The notes: generated from the sequence alone by a model not told the origin. A stretch of DNA of 64,000 nt from Diplolepis rosae (GCA_030998225.1 JAPYXD010000704.1:8804001-8868000); one strand, 5' to 3'; positions 10,921 through 23,136 are shown, numbered from the stretch's first letter. Numbers and translations are program-made.

Positions 10921-13430
10921 GCGCTAGACGCCTGTCTCCAGAAAAACTGGCAGCAGCGAAGGCAATTTTTCATCAAATGGTGGAAGACGGTATTTGCCGT
11001 CCCTCCAGTAGTCCATGGGCAACACCCATTCATATGGTTGAAAAGAAGAGCGGCGAATGGCGCGTCAACGGCGATTTCCGTCGTTTAAATGCGATTACCA
11101 TACCCGATAGATACCCTGTACCTCACCTTCATGACTTCTCATCAATGTTGCGAGATAAGCGAGTATTTACCAAACTGGATCTTCACATGGCATATCACCA
11201 GATCCCTATTGCTCCGAACGATATTCCACAAACAGCGGTCATAACCCCATTTGGCCTTTTCGAGTATACGGTCATGACCTTCGGCCTAAGAAACGCTGGT
11301 CAGTCGTTCCAGCGATATATCTATCGCGTTCTGGGTGATCTCAATTTCATATTCGCGTATATTGATGACATTCTCATTGCTTCCTCTACTAAGGAGGAGC
11401 ATGAGAATCATCTGCGAATTGTTTTCCAACGTTTAAAGGAATTCTCGCTGCGCATTAACCTCAGCAAATGTGAATTCGGTAAATCTGAACTCGAATTTCT
11501 GGGCTATAAATTAAATAATGAAGGTTCATTCCCAACTCTTGATAAGGTACATGCTATCACTAATTTTGCAAGGCCTAAGACAATCGTCGAACTACGCCGA
11601 TTTCTCGGCATGGTGAACTTTTACCGCAGAAATCTCAGGCATGCCGCTGATGTTTAGGCACCTCTTCAGAAATTTATGCGTGATTCTCACAAGAACGACA
11701 AGCGTTTAATTCCGTGGGATTCCGAAGCCGAATCCGCTTTTGAGCAAGTAAAATCTGATTTGGCCAACGCAACTCTATTATCTCATCCGGTCCGCGACGC
11801 CCCAACGCGTTTAGTTAGCGACGCCTCTAATTTTGGCATTGGCGCGTCCCTCGAACAGTGGCTCGACAATGCATTGAAGGCTTTGGCGTTTTTCTCGCGT
11901 GAATTTCCTTCGGTACAACAAGCTTACAGCGCTTATGACCGTGAACTCACTGCCATTTACGAGGCTGTACGCCATTTCAGGTACTTCCTCGAGGGGCAAG
12001 TATTTACCATCGTCACCGACCATGAGCCGCTAATTTACGTGTTTTCTCAAAATACAGAAAAAATTCATCAACGCCAACAACGCCAAATCGCGTTGACTTC
12101 TCAATTCACTACCGATATTAAATTTCAACCAGGTAGCGACAACATTGTTGCTGATTCACTCTCTCGGGTCGACAGCGTGCGCGTGCCCACGGAGTTTAGC
12201 TTGTTGGAACTCGCACAAGCTCAGACCGATGACGACGAGCTCAAATCACTTATCACCGATCCTAAATGCTCACTGAAAATCCGTAAGATCCAATGGAGAC
12301 CGGAACATACTTCGGTTTACTGTGACCTTACCGGCGAAACACTTCGTCCCGTAATTCCATCTCCACTCAGGGAACGAGTATTTAACCTTTTCCATAGTCC
12401 AGCTCTTCCGAGCGCCAGAGTTACGGATCGTGTTATCCGTAAACGTTACGTATGGCCATCGATGCGTCGCGATATCTCCGACTGGTGTAAAACATGTCAT
12501 GAATGCCAACAGTCGAAAATTTCGCGTCACAATCGCTCGTTGCCATCGGATTTTACAGCTCCGGATAGACGTTTTCGCCATGTCCACGTGGACATAGTTG
12601 GTCCGCTTCCCATCAGCAACGGTTTCAGGTACTGTCTTACTATCATCGACCGTTTTTCACGATGGCCTGAGGCAGTCCCGCTCACCAATATCGAAGCTCC
12701 AACCGTTTGCAGGGCTTTTGTATATCAATGGATTTCTCGCTACGGTGCTCCGGAAACATTAACAACTGATCAGGGCAGCCAATTCGAGTCTCAATTGTTT
12801 TCAGCGCTTTTGAAACTTATCGGCTGTAATCGCATTCGCACGACCGCTTATCATCCTACCTCCAACGGCATGATTGAGCGGTGGCATCGCTCGCTTAAAG
12901 CAGCCATCATGTGCCATTCTAACCAGGAGTGGTCACGCTCATTATCAACAGTATTACTTGGATTCCCTACTAACGTTTTGGACGTTGGTGCGTCTCCGGT
13001 GGAATTTGTCTTTAGCACAACTCTTCGGATTCCTGGAGAGTTTGTCCTCCCCGAGGATTTCTCGCCGGATCGGCATATTTTTCTCGAGGAATTTCGCTAA
13101 CACATGCGCCTCGTCAAGCCAGTTCCTGTCGCACATAAATACAAACGCAGAGCCTTCGTTTTTAAAGATTTAAGCAGCTGTTCTCATGTTTTTCTTCGCG
13201 ATCACGCCAGAAAAGCATTAGAACGCCCTTATACAGGTCCACACAAAATATCGAACCGTATTTCAGATAGAGTTTACGAAATAGATATTAACGGCGCCTC
13301 TCGCCACGTATCTATCGAAAATATTAAACCTACTTATTTTTTGCGTGACGACATCAATCACCTCGAGTTTCCTGCCAACAGCGGAAACAATTCCTTGAAT
13401 ACAGAAGATAAGCCGAAAACTTATACTTGA
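10921..13430 (+). pseudogene. Gypsy pol (RT, RNase H, integrase) with stops
   Basis: One reading frame runs from about 10921 to 13430, broken only by TAG at 11655-11657 and TAA at 13098-13100. The order is: RT palm with KLDLHMAYHQ and the catalytic YIDD (about 11362); the RT tail ending RRFLGMVNFYRR; RNase H with SDASNFGIGA and TDHEPLIYVF; integrase with its zinc-finger CKTCHEC (about 12490), the catalytic core DIVGPLP, LTTDQGSQFE and NGMIERWH; and a C-terminal TGPHKI module at about 13231. The RT start is lost with the 10920 deletion. Similar integrase pieces occur at 27.0-27.5 kb and 56.3-57.0 kb. Confidence 0.93.
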
Positions 13431-13550
13431 AAAAGAGTTACTTTTCCAAATAAAATGCCATCGGCCTTCTGTCAGAGGACCTCAAGGGAACTCTAGGTCG
13501 GATTAAACGTCTGTAATCCTCGGCACTACTTTTCCTTTTCTCGTCTCCTA
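13431..13550 (+). other. 3' untranslated region of the Gypsy element, first part
   Basis: This is continuous with pol and interrupted by the GC-rich element at 13551; it resumes at 14640. Confidence 0.5.
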
Positions 13551-14639
13551 CACGGAGAGAAGAGAACGCGCAGGGCGCGCGTGAAAAACAAGCAGGTCGC
13601 GTGTCAGAAGAAAAAAAATCTTCCCGCGCGCGGCCCGCTTGTTTTCACGCGCGCCCTGCTCGTGAAGCACAAGCGGCGCGCTCGTGAGGAACGCGCAGAG
13701 GATTCACAGTCGTCTTGCGCGTGATCACGAGCAGGGCGCGCGTGAATTAACGCGCAGAGCGCTCGATTAATCGATATATCGCCGTTTTCACTTCAGCTTG
13801 TCAATTGTCATTTCTAGTGCTATAGAAAAAGATTGACAATAGAAGCGTCTAAATAAGTGCCGTTAATTATTTTTGTGACGGAAAAATTCTCATTTGACGC
13901 ATAGTCAAAAAAACACTTTGTACGTGCCAAAACGTTGGATTTGAAAAAAAACCTTTATTTGCTCAAAAATTGAATATTCTTTGTGATAATGCCGTTCATT
14001 ATAATTTTATTTTATTTTGATACTATAATTTTATCAATTTTTTCATTCCCATTACATTTACTATGCCATTTCATTTTTAATTAAAATGAATTTTGTTTTT
14101 TTATATATATGTATGACATGAAATTTTATCAATTAAAAATCCATTATCTCAAAATTTTCACAAATAATCTATCATTATTCCAAAATTACATTATAATTCA
14201 TCATCATTAATCGTATTCGAATCCCAAAACATAACGAATTTAATAATGACGTACAAACAGTTTTATAATAAGGGACTTTGAAAAACAAGAGTGCTAGCGG
14301 GTGAATTATAAGTTCACCGGCGGCTAATATTGAATACGTATATAGTTTCGCGGAGAACCAGCGCGCTGCGCGTGAATTAACAAGCGCCCGGCGCGTGATC
14401 GTTTTGTGAGGGATTCCAGGAAACTAGCGCTCTGCGCGTTAATTCACGCGCGCCCTGCTCGTGCTCACGCGCAAGACGACTGTGAATCCTCTGCGCGTTC
14501 CTCACGAGCGCGCCGCTTGTGCTTCACGAGCAGGGCGCGCGTGAAAACAAGCGGGCCGCGCGCGGGAAGATTTTTTTTTCTTCTCACGCGCGTCCTGCTT
14601 GTTTCTCACGCGCGCCCTGCGCGTTCTCTTTTCTCCGTG
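13551..14639. mobile_element. 1.09-kb GC-rich inverted-repeat element, TA flanked
   Basis: The terminal arms of about 213 bp (13551-13763 and 14426-14639) are reverse complements beginning CACGGAGA, and TA lies on each side (13549-13550, 14640-14641). The arms are extremely GC-rich and built from variants of TCACGCGCGCCCTGCTCGTG; the ~660-bp centre is AT-rich. A further partial arm-like piece lies at 14346-14400. No transposase is present. Open frames across the arms encode only low-complexity repeats. Confidence 0.75.
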
Positions 14640-14641
14640 TA

Positions 14642-15097
14642 TTTGGGACCCGATTGTCATCCTTCGTGATTCATGTTGGCGAATATCAACGTCATATTTT
14701 CTAAATGTACAACGATGATATTTGTAACGATTGCCTCTTGTCATTCGATGGCACTACAGTAATGCACCGGATTTAATAAGCATGTCTGAAACTTGGCCAG
14801 TTTCTTAATTGCTTTGACGCCGTCCTTTTCAATGTGATATTTCGCTTAATGATTATTGTTAGTACATTAATTCGTAACTCTACGTCAATAAAAAGTGCTG
14901 TTCAAAACGTTGAGCTGTCAGCAAGTAATGTATCCAAGAATTTTTTAAATCAAAATCATGTTTCTGCAAACTTATGTAAAAAATAATTACCAATCTATGT
15001 ACAAACAAATGTATTTTGAACGCAAGGCACTTAAATACCTGTCATTTTGCTTTAATTTTTTTGCGCAACAAATTAATTATACCGACAGCTCTCACTC
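14642..15097 (+). other. 3' untranslated region of the Gypsy element, second part
   Basis: AT-rich sequence with no frames, between the inserted element and the polypurine tract. Confidence 0.5.
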
Positions 15098-15109
15098 AGG
15101 GGGGAGTAC
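15098..15109 (+). other. Polypurine tract
   Basis: AGGGGGGAGTAC lies immediately before the second LTR, the expected plus-strand primer site. An equivalent tract precedes the minus-strand LTR at 59597. Confidence 0.75.
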
Positions 15110-15367
15110 TATAGGGAACGATCATTCGTTATTTTGACTTCCGACTTCGCCATCTTAAATTGTCTTCATAGTCTATGCCCTAACGGCGGCCATACTTTGG
15201 CGTCAGTTGGCAGCGGGTCGTTCCCACGACGTGACGCAATGTCTAGTCTGGCATAGACTTAATTGCTATTGAATAAAAGTATATTTTAAATGTTTAAACA
15301 GTGACTAGTTATTTCTGTCTGACTTGGGAAAGTAGGTTCCCTCAATTATATACACAAATACCTACAC
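15110..15367 (+). repeat. Second LTR of the Gypsy element
   Basis: At 258 bp it is colinear with 8273-8837 apart from the fold-back insertion. It carries AATAAA near 15279. It is followed not by host DNA but by another primer-binding site and leader. Confidence 0.85.
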
Positions 15368-15815
15368 TGGTGATCCCGACGAGATGAAATTATCACTGGG
15401 AAAGGAAAACGACGCTACTTCTATATAATGGTGTTTTTAGTCAGTCGTCAACGACTCTAGTCTTCAATATTATGGGACGACCCGCCAATTACTCACAACA
15501 ATTATTTATTGCTGCCAACGACGTATTTTTGGACTGACCCGAAATTTTCTAAAACTGACACTGCTGGAAGAGTTCTTTCAATTTTGAAATTCAACACATC
15601 AAAAATGGCATTTTATTGAATTTCAACAACGTCTACAATTTTAAAGAAAACTTTTCAACACAACTTGGTCTGAAGCTGGTTTCTTCGATTGCTTCAAGTT
15701 AAGTTAATCTTCTTTTAAACTCCATCTATTAATTATTTTACTGATGCTTTTATTGTATGAGGCTTTATACAATTTCAAATTTAACGAAATTTTTAAAGTA
15801 CAATCAAAGGTCGAA
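15368..15815 (+). repeat. Second primer-binding site and leader fragment
   Basis: TGGTGATCCCGACGAGAT (15368-15385) and 430 bp of leader repeat 8838-9285 with few changes, then stop abruptly where the mariner body begins. The array is thus LTR-internal-LTR-partial internal, as left by tandem insertion or recombination followed by a deletion. Confidence 0.8.
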
Positions 15816-16618
15816 TTTTGGTGGGAGTTTATAGTGAACATGCTCTAGCTGACTGAACGTGCCAAAAGTGGTTTGCACGATTTAAAAGTGGTGATTTTGG
15901 CTTGGAAGACGAAGAACGTCCTGGACAGTCAAAAAAGTTCGAAGATGAAGAACTGGAAGCATTACTCGATGAAGATTGTTGACAAACGCAAGAAGAGCTC
16001 GCAGAATCCTTGGAAGTCACTCAAGCAGCCATTTCAAAACGTTTAAAGGCAGCCGGATATATTCAAAAGCAAGGAAATTGGGTTCCACATGAACTCAAGC
16101 CGAGAGATGTTAAAAGGCGGTTTTGCATGTCCGAAATGCTGCTGGAACGCCACAAAAAGAAGTCATTTTTGCATCGGATTGTTACTGGTGATGAAAAATG
16201 GATCCATTACGACAACCCCAAGCGCAAAAAATCATATGTGAAACCCGGCCAATCAGACAAATCAACGGCAAAGCCGAATATCCATGGCGTGAAGGTAATG
16301 CTCTGTATTTGGTGGGATCAGAAGGGTGTGCTGTATTATCATCTGCTAAAACCGGGTGAAACCATCAATGGAGAACGCTACCGAACACAATTAATACGTT
16401 TGAAGAGAGAAATAGCCGAAAATCGCCCGGAATATGAGACCAGACACGAGGCAATAATTTTCCATCATGACAACGCTCGGCCTCATGTTGCTATTCCGGT
16501 TAAGAACTATTTGGAAAACAGTATCAAAAATTGGCTTGACTCATTACGGCCGCCAAGCCAGCGCAGTTCTTTTGGGATGGAATCCACAAATTGCCAGAAA
16601 GATGGGAAAAAGTCATAG
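15816..16618 (+). pseudogene. mariner transposase, third catalytic region deleted
   Basis: It begins inside the N-terminal domain (GVYSEHALAD) with TGA stops near 15857 and 15980. It is then open through the WVPHEL motif, the first Asp (TGDEKWIHYD), and the second Asp in HHDNARPH (about 16468). Immediately after YLENS the frame jumps to IKNWLDS: the block carrying the third catalytic Asp is absent. A frameshift follows, so the true C-terminus (KLPERWEKVI...) is in another frame. The related fragment at 55470-55801 retains the block missing here. Confidence 0.9.
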
Positions 16619-16719
16619 CTTCAGATGGGCAATACTTTGAATAATACTATTGTACATGTTTTTCTTAAATAAACGTTCAAATTTTAGAAAAAACCGCATG
16701 AATTAAGTTATAGATCCAA
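15816..16719 (+). mobile_element. mariner body and right end
   Basis: This is the continuation of the element started at 8215. The terminal repeat ends TTAAGTTATAGATCCAA at 16719, followed by TA (16720-16721), matching the left end. The same terminal repeat is seen at 48345 and 55801. Confidence 0.85.
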
Positions 16720-16721
16720 TA

Positions 16722-17203
16722 TTAAAATAATATACTTTTGAAATTTGAGGTTAGGTTCATTTTAAATTCAATATATTGAATACTAAAAATATTAAATTAA
16801 TATTATACTTGAATTTATATTGTCCCTATAATTAGAGACTATATGTAAAATCCTTTATTATACAATATAATGTATGTAATATACATATACTAATTATATT
16901 AAATTATATATAAATTTATCAAAATTTAAAATTTTAAGGAACGAAACGGTTTTTATTTCTTCCTCCATTTTCCGATGACGCTGCAGGTCACAAAATTTAT
17001 TCATCGGGAGGGAAAGTCAAGTAAAACATAAAAAAGTGAGGGAACTTTTTAAATTCAACAAATAAATTCTTTTATTAACTCCCACTAATGTGAAGTAATC
17101 ACAATTTAAATGCAACAATGTAAGATATCCATACAATAATTTCCGCAATAATACTTTGAACTAAATAATTGGAACATAACCTATAGTATTATTAAAGAAT
17201 TCA
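16722..17203. other. AT-rich, nothing recognised
   Basis: Very AT-rich with short palindromic words (TATATTAAATTATA type). No gene. Confidence 0.4.
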
Positions 17204-17580
17204 AAAATCTTTCTGTGGAAAAAAAGATCGCCTAGTGGATCAGCCTTGTGGCTATAAATGATTACGAATTAATTAGTTTCGTTTGAAATTTCTGCTACTG
17301 TCTACATTATGGGAAAATCACTAGTCGTGTATCAGATAGGAGCAGTCGACCGGCAATCGAAAGACCTGGAGTCGAATCCCAGCGCAGTCGAAAGCGTCAT
17401 TTTTTCCACAGAAAGATTTCAAATTTGAATTTAATTTGCATTTATTTGCGATATAAGAGATTGAACTTGTCTACGAGGACACCTGTCGGCAACGTATCCT
17501 ATCTGTTACGCGACTAGTAATTCTGCGATAATGTAGGCAGTGGCAGAAATTTCAAACTCAACTAATCAATTCAAAATCAA
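17204..17580 (+). repeat. tRNA-derived SINE with rearranged head
   Basis: CCGGCAATCGAAAGACCTGG followed by GAGTCGAATCCC (17369-17380) resembles a tRNA anticodon arm and B box. The downstream body (GTATCCTATCTG, AATGTAGGCAGTGGCAGAAA) recurs at 48180-48260. Part of the body is also present inverted at 17275-17335, so the locus is a rearranged pair. RNA polymerase III transcription would be expected for an intact copy. Confidence 0.6.
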
Positions 17581-17689
17581 CTATAGTATTATTACTCTTT
17601 TAGTTTTCGTTTTGCACTTTCTTCCGCACAAATAAAATGCACATACAAAGTTTAAGAGATAATTTCATATTGCAGTATTAATCCATTTG

Positions 17690-18095
17690 CATTGTTTATA
17701 AGGTCATGTCCTAGGTGGACCACGTGACCAACTAATCAATTTTCTTTTTCACCCATATAACTTCTTTTGTAGTGAAAATAATATTCTGAAACTTTAGGAA
17801 ACGGTAGAGAGAATAATAAACTACGTTTATCTGCTTCATTTGGGTAAAAGTTATAAAAAAACATTTGTTCGAAGAAATTAAATATGGATAATTTTTGTCG
17901 CCTGTCGCATTTCTACAGGAAATGAGATATCAATTTGAAACTTCGGGAAATTGAATGAAAGACAATAAAGAAGGGTTTTCTGATCCTTAATATTTATAAA
18001 TATAAAAAAAAGTTTTTGTGCGAACACCAATCGTCCCCATAGAATTTTTTATGCGGACGATCTAGCATGATCTGCCCTGTTGGAAGTTAAAAGAT
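17690..18095. repeat. Diverged relative of the CACGTGAC miniature family
   Basis: It starts TAAGGTCATG...GGACCACGTGACC and ends near GGACGATCTAGCATGATC, like the ends of 1259-1543 and 6124-6386. The flanking TTAA is not clear, so the boundaries are approximate. Confidence 0.4.
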
Positions 18096-18120
18096 AGAAA
18101 TCTTATCCTTTTGAACCATT

Positions 18121-18580
18121 TTGAATCTTTATTTTAGAAACATTAATCAACGTCAATCTTTTTTTTTCTATCTCTTTGTCAATCTAACTTCACGTCTATC
18201 TTTTTCAATCTCCCTCTTTCTATCTTATTCTATTCATCTAGTCGATGCCTATCTCTCCCTATTACAAATTTTGATCTCTCTTTCTATCTTTCATTATCTC
18301 TCCGTACAACAAAAGAAGATCAGTCCACTACTAAGATATTAAATATTCTTTTTCTAAAAGGCTGATTATATTTTATGGCCAATGAAGTAATAGTCTTCCC
18401 CTGAGTAAAATGGACACAATACTTTTTAGAACTGCACTCTTCATTTCGTAGTAAAAATAGATACTGAGGGGTATCGAGAGAGATTAAAATTTGCACTATG
18501 TGGAGATAAATGAGGGATAGATAAAGATTCAAGTGATCGCTCACGAAAGATAGAGAAAGATATATACTACTTTCTACGTT
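18121..18580. repeat. Pyrimidine-rich then purine-rich low complexity
   Basis: 18121-18330 is TCT/CTTT-rich on the + strand and 18460-18570 is GAGA/AGAT-rich, so the two blocks are partly complementary. The open frames here are compositional artefacts. Confidence 0.6.
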
Positions 18581-18597
18581 CAAAGAGTTCTGTTTAA

Positions 18598-19613
18598 CCC
18601 TTTCAGGGGCACATTTTTCTGGTGCATCTACTCCAGATATGATAGTGACTATAAGGGTTTTCGGAGTTGCTGATTACGAATCTGAAGTCAGATTTTCAAA
18701 ATTCAAAATGGTGGATCCAATATGGCGGTCAAAATTTTCAAAAAAAAGCAAATTGATGCAAAATTTTGATTATAAGGGTTTTTTTAATTGCCTGCGATCT
18801 GGCGATCCCGGAACAAAGGAATGTGATTCAGATATTTGATCATAAAAAAATTAATAATGAAAGTACGCAATGATAATGGTACTGTTTCAATGACTTATGT
18901 TAGGTCTGTCGTTTGCGAGCGTATCACTTTATTTCGCCGCAATAACACTTTTTACTAAGATTCACCTAGCAGTCGCGGTAAAAAATGATTAAGAAATTTT
19001 TCTATGAAAAATACTGAAAACTAAATGGTGAAGAAAAGAACTGTATAACTTTTATCCGCTGCTGTGGGGCCAGAGTAATAGTACGTGTAACATGCACATT
19101 AACCATTCAGTGTAAAGAAAGTTACTAGGACCTCAATGACGACATAAGATCTTACAGTTATAAAGTTGAATAAATATATTCATGAAATTATGAATCATTT
19201 CCCCGTAAACAATGTTAAATAAATAAGTAAATTACGAAATATGAAAAAAATTCATTATTCGAAATATTTGAAAATTTTTTTTGAAAAAACTAGTGTACGA
19301 AAAAATCCGAAAAAAGTATATATCATAAAACTAAGTGTGTAAAATACGTCCGAAAATCAGCAGAGGCTCACGTTTGCAGGTTACGGAAAAACCGATTTTT
19401 TTCTGAAAAAACGTATTTTTTCGTGTTACTTTTTTATAACAAACAAATATATAATTAAAATAATGCAATTTTTCACCAGATTATAATAACTCAGACTTCT
19501 AAGAGTCTAATAAGTATATATTTGCGTAGATAAAGTGCCAAAATCTATCGGAAATATAAAAAAAACTAAGACAAAAAAGGTGGTACATAATCGTCCCACC
19601 GCCCCTGAAAGAG
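18598..19613. mobile_element. Non-autonomous piggyBac-like element, 1016 bp
   Basis: It is flanked by TTAA on both sides (18594-18597, 19614-19617) with inverted ends CCCTTTCAGGGGC and, on the other strand, CTCTTTCAGGGGC. Ends starting CCCTTT next to TTAA are typical of piggyBac elements. No transposase frame was found; the inside is AT-rich. Confidence 0.7.
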
Positions 19614-19617
19614 TTAA

Positions 19618-20990
19618 TATCAAATAGATTTATTATTTAGAATCAACTGTTTTTAAGTGGTCTCAAAATATAGCTTTTCTTGGAGAAAAGCTTCATTGAA
19701 GTAGTACTAATAAATTGGTTTTATGTGAATTAAAGTCCTATTTGTTTTATAATTTATCATTCAATAAAAGTCTACAGTTTCAAGACCTGGTTTCAATCCC
19801 TTTTCGACTAAAATCTAAATTAGTTTATAAAAAGTACATGATTTGTAGAGCGTATTTCTTGTATACCTGTTCAATAAATCTTAAATTAATTTCTTATTTC
19901 TAAATTGTATAAAGAATTTAGTGAAAGAAATTTCTTTATAAGTACATGATTTGTGGCGGGCATTTCTTGAAGATCTGAAAAGTAAATATTAAAATAATAG
20001 CATAACATATTCTAAAAGAGAATATATTTCTCTTTTCTCTCAAGCAGGCATTCAATCTAACCTTCTCTAAATATGAAATAAGGTTTCGAGTAATTATACA
20101 ATTATACAATAAGAGTGGTGATTAAAGTTCACCCGTTATTAATTAAAGGGAACAAAAAGTTCTGCATTACCAACCGTCAGGTTTAAGGTAGTTCGCGAAT
20201 TCACAGGATGAGCGCACCAGGTGCGATCATGTGATGATCGCACATGCGCGCTCATCTATTTTGCAGATTGCGAATAAACTAGATCGAGCGTTCATGAACT
20301 CGATTCAAATTCATTTCTTCGGTACGTACGTAATTGTACGTAACAAAGAAATGCCGTGGGAAAATTCAATTTCGATTAAAATACTTAAAAAGGCAGAATA
20401 AATCTTAAGGTTTATGATCAGAGAGACTTTTAGTATTAAGAATAAATATAAATCTTTTAGTTTTATTGACAAAATAACAAGGGTTGGTTTATGTCACTTT
20501 ATATGTACGGACACGTGCAACAATCTCACGGTTCTTAAATTGTTAAAATGAAATTTAATGTTAATTTACATGCTGAAATTTACCAGATCAATTTGACATT
20601 TAAGAGAAATAATAAATAAACCAGCCTTGTTCCTTAGAATAATTAAATTAATGGTTTATTTTCAGATTGACAGGTTGTCTGGAAACCTTCGAGGAAATGC
20701 CTCACTAGAAATAAATAATAAATAGTTTTAAGAGCCTTCCTTTGTTCTAAATAGGACCAGACTATGTGAAAACCGTTCTGGAGAGTTTGGGAAATGTCAC
20801 TAGCGACTAATAAATTCTAAATTTATTGCCATCTAGTATAAGTTGTTTGGCTTACAAACCATGAATTTCGCTAAATACTCAATAGTCGTTGAAATTTGAT
20901 TCCAAATTTCAATAAACCCAAAATCCCCAGAAAAATCGTAAAATGTGAAAGAACATGGGTACTTGTCAACCCTTAAAAATTGATCTACGA
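19618..20990. other. No gene; one small palindrome
   Basis: Apart from a short GC-rich palindromic stretch at 20206-20256 (GCGATCATGTGATGATCGC), nothing is recognised. Confidence 0.4.
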
Positions 20991-20993
20991 TCA

Positions 20994-21612
20994 AAGTTAA
21001 GTGACCAGAGATGGACGCCCGGAGTCAAAAGAGGAATTGTATTTTGACACCCTCAAGTGGCCGCACTTGAGATGCTGGGAACGCACGTGGGCCCGACACC
21101 CACTATTGGCCTAGTTCGTATCCGCCCTCACTGATTTAAGAGAAGAATCTCATCCAATAAGATTTTTTGGAAACACCTAAAACTAAAAATCAACCAATTA
21201 GATCGATTGTCTACGCCCAAAAAACTAAAATCATTTAGTGAGGACTTTTGATAAAAAGACCCCTTGGATCCCTCTCTGGACACTCACGCACCCTCTCGCG
21301 TATTCACTTCAGTTCTTTTAAAAAATCTCTCAACCTCGCGACCTTCGTTAGATTTTGTGCAGAAATTGTGAAATTTCGTTTGTCTTTAAAAATTTAGTAC
21401 CAAGTTTGAACAGTTGACTAAATAAAAAAGTACAAGTTGTGTCATAGATTCAGAAGTGAAAAGTTGATTCTCCCATTCCTATATTCATAGGCCGACCGAA
21501 GGCCTCTAAATAGACAATTTAAATTTAACCCGCCCAAATAAATCGAATATCGACTTGTTCGATATTTCGATAATTGGATGATTCCAAATCCGGGACATCA
21601 CAATTAAAATTT
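20994..21612 (+). repeat. Probable LTR remnant upstream of a primer site
   Basis: A GC-richer block (20995-21120) and a promoter-like CACTTCAGTTC region precede CCGGGACATCACA and the primer-binding site at 21615. I infer an LTR from that position. The start is a guess and no partner LTR was found. Confidence 0.3.
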
Positions 21613-21614
21613 TC

Positions 21615-21632
21615 TGGTGACAGCGGTGGGAT
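21615..21632 (+). other. Putative retroelement primer-binding site
   Basis: TGGTGACAGCGGTGGGAT is complementary to a tRNA-like 3' end (T-loop style GAATCCCAC, then CCA). Decayed AT-rich sequence without pol frames follows, so only a stub of the element remains. Confidence 0.4.
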
Positions 21633-23114
21633 TCTTTGAAAAATATTCGGTTTTACAAAAGAATTATCTTCATTACGTGGTGTGCATAGGAGGATATAGA
21701 GTTACAGCATTCAAGGGGCTCATAGGATCATCATGTGTATTTGATCCTGAAGGTACAGATGAATCATGAGGAGACCTATTTTTACCGATAGGAAAATTTT
21801 CCTGTTGATTCTCCATTTTGTACTTTGTTCGATACAAATTTGGAAAAAGTTAAAGAAGAATTTATTTTTCTCAAGAAATAGAAAATTCCTTAACAAAATC
21901 ACAAATATACCACACCTTAAAAAGAAAAAAATATATAAGTTTCACTATGTACAATAATAAAATTTTATATTAAAAGTAATAAAGTAAATCATTTCAAAAA
22001 GAAATATAAATGTTCTTGTCTATTATAAAATATAAATCCTTTGTAAAAGAGAAAAATAAAATAGGGGCACCTAATTTCAAACTAGATGGTTGAGTCCGGA
22101 ACCTTTACCACTATCTACTTTATCAGAGGGACCGCAATTTAAGTATTTCATAGGATACATTCCTGACGGGTGTTCCCGTAGACAATTTCAAAACTCCTAT
22201 ACCGCAATAATGAAAATTAAATTTAAAGAATTAAAAATATTTCTTGATTATTATTATTATTTTTAAATATAGTTTTATTTATTTATCTACAAATCAATCA
22301 TTTTTATAATGTTCTAAATGCAGAGAAATTTTGATAAAAAACGTCATGCGAAACTTACTACTTATAGTTGTTAATACATTCGTATAAAGGTGTAACATAA
22401 TCCAATACTTGTCACTTATTTACACTGTGAAAATGACGGAGAAAATGATGGAGAAGATTCTCATCTGCGCTGCCTGGTCCCACGCTGGATTACACTTCAC
22501 GTGTAACCGCACCGAGCGTTGGCTTCACTAATTTGAATTTGAGTGAACTTTGAATTTTTCTCTCTTTTTATTAATTATGTCTATAATTTTCTTTTCTTTT
22601 TATTTATTCATTTATTTTTGATTTGATCAACAGAACAAGACAACGAAATAATCTTATTTCCTTTAGTTTTTCGAAAATAAATTCGTGATATCACTCAATA
22701 TTTCCTGTTGCTGGGCCTTGGAGTATATAGTCTGTCGTGTATTTGATTTCCACTTATGCTCGTACTTTGTTGACTTTGGTTGTTTACATTATTTATTAAT
22801 CCTTCAGCAATATCCTGCCTTGCAAATCTATTTCTTCTATCGCGATCTGTGCGTCGATTTTGTTCCGCAGATTGGTCTATTAAACCATTTGATTATAAAA
22901 TCAAAAATATTGATTTTAAATTCAAAAATATTGATATATTTCCTTTATTTTATTTTTATTGTAAATTAACAAGTTTTATCACGAGTCCGAGATTATTTTG
23001 ATTTTATTTAAATCCATTGTTCAAAAACTTCACTTTGTTTTTCCGAGTAACTTCACTTTGTTATTCAGTCAATAAACTTTGTTTTTCAAAAAAATGATAA
23101 ACCCGAATTCGACC
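21633..23114. other. No gene recognised between two primer sites
   Basis: AT-rich, with no pol motifs on either strand. It may be decayed internal sequence of the two convergent LTR elements whose primer sites flank it. Confidence 0.4.
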
Positions 23115-23136
23115 AATCCCGTCACCGATGTCACCA
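23115..23136 (-). other. Putative primer-binding site, minus strand
   Basis: On the minus strand it reads TGGTGACATCGGTGACGGGA, very like the site at 21615. A minus-strand LTR would lie at 23137 and beyond (GC-richer until about 23240), and its end is not resolved. Confidence 0.4.

Noticed and set aside
14406..14744. Several overlapping open frames on both strands rich in Ala, Arg and His
   Set aside because: They lie in the GC-rich arm of the inverted-repeat element and translate its short repeats (HARPAR-type); the same happens in the other arm.
17340..17400. tRNA gene
   Set aside because: Only an anticodon-arm-like piece and a B box are present; no acceptor stem can be closed, and the flanks match the SINE at 48.1 kb.
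18121..18583. Two ORFs on opposite strands rich in Ser, Leu, Tyr
   Set aside because: They are produced by TCT/GA-rich low-complexity sequence.
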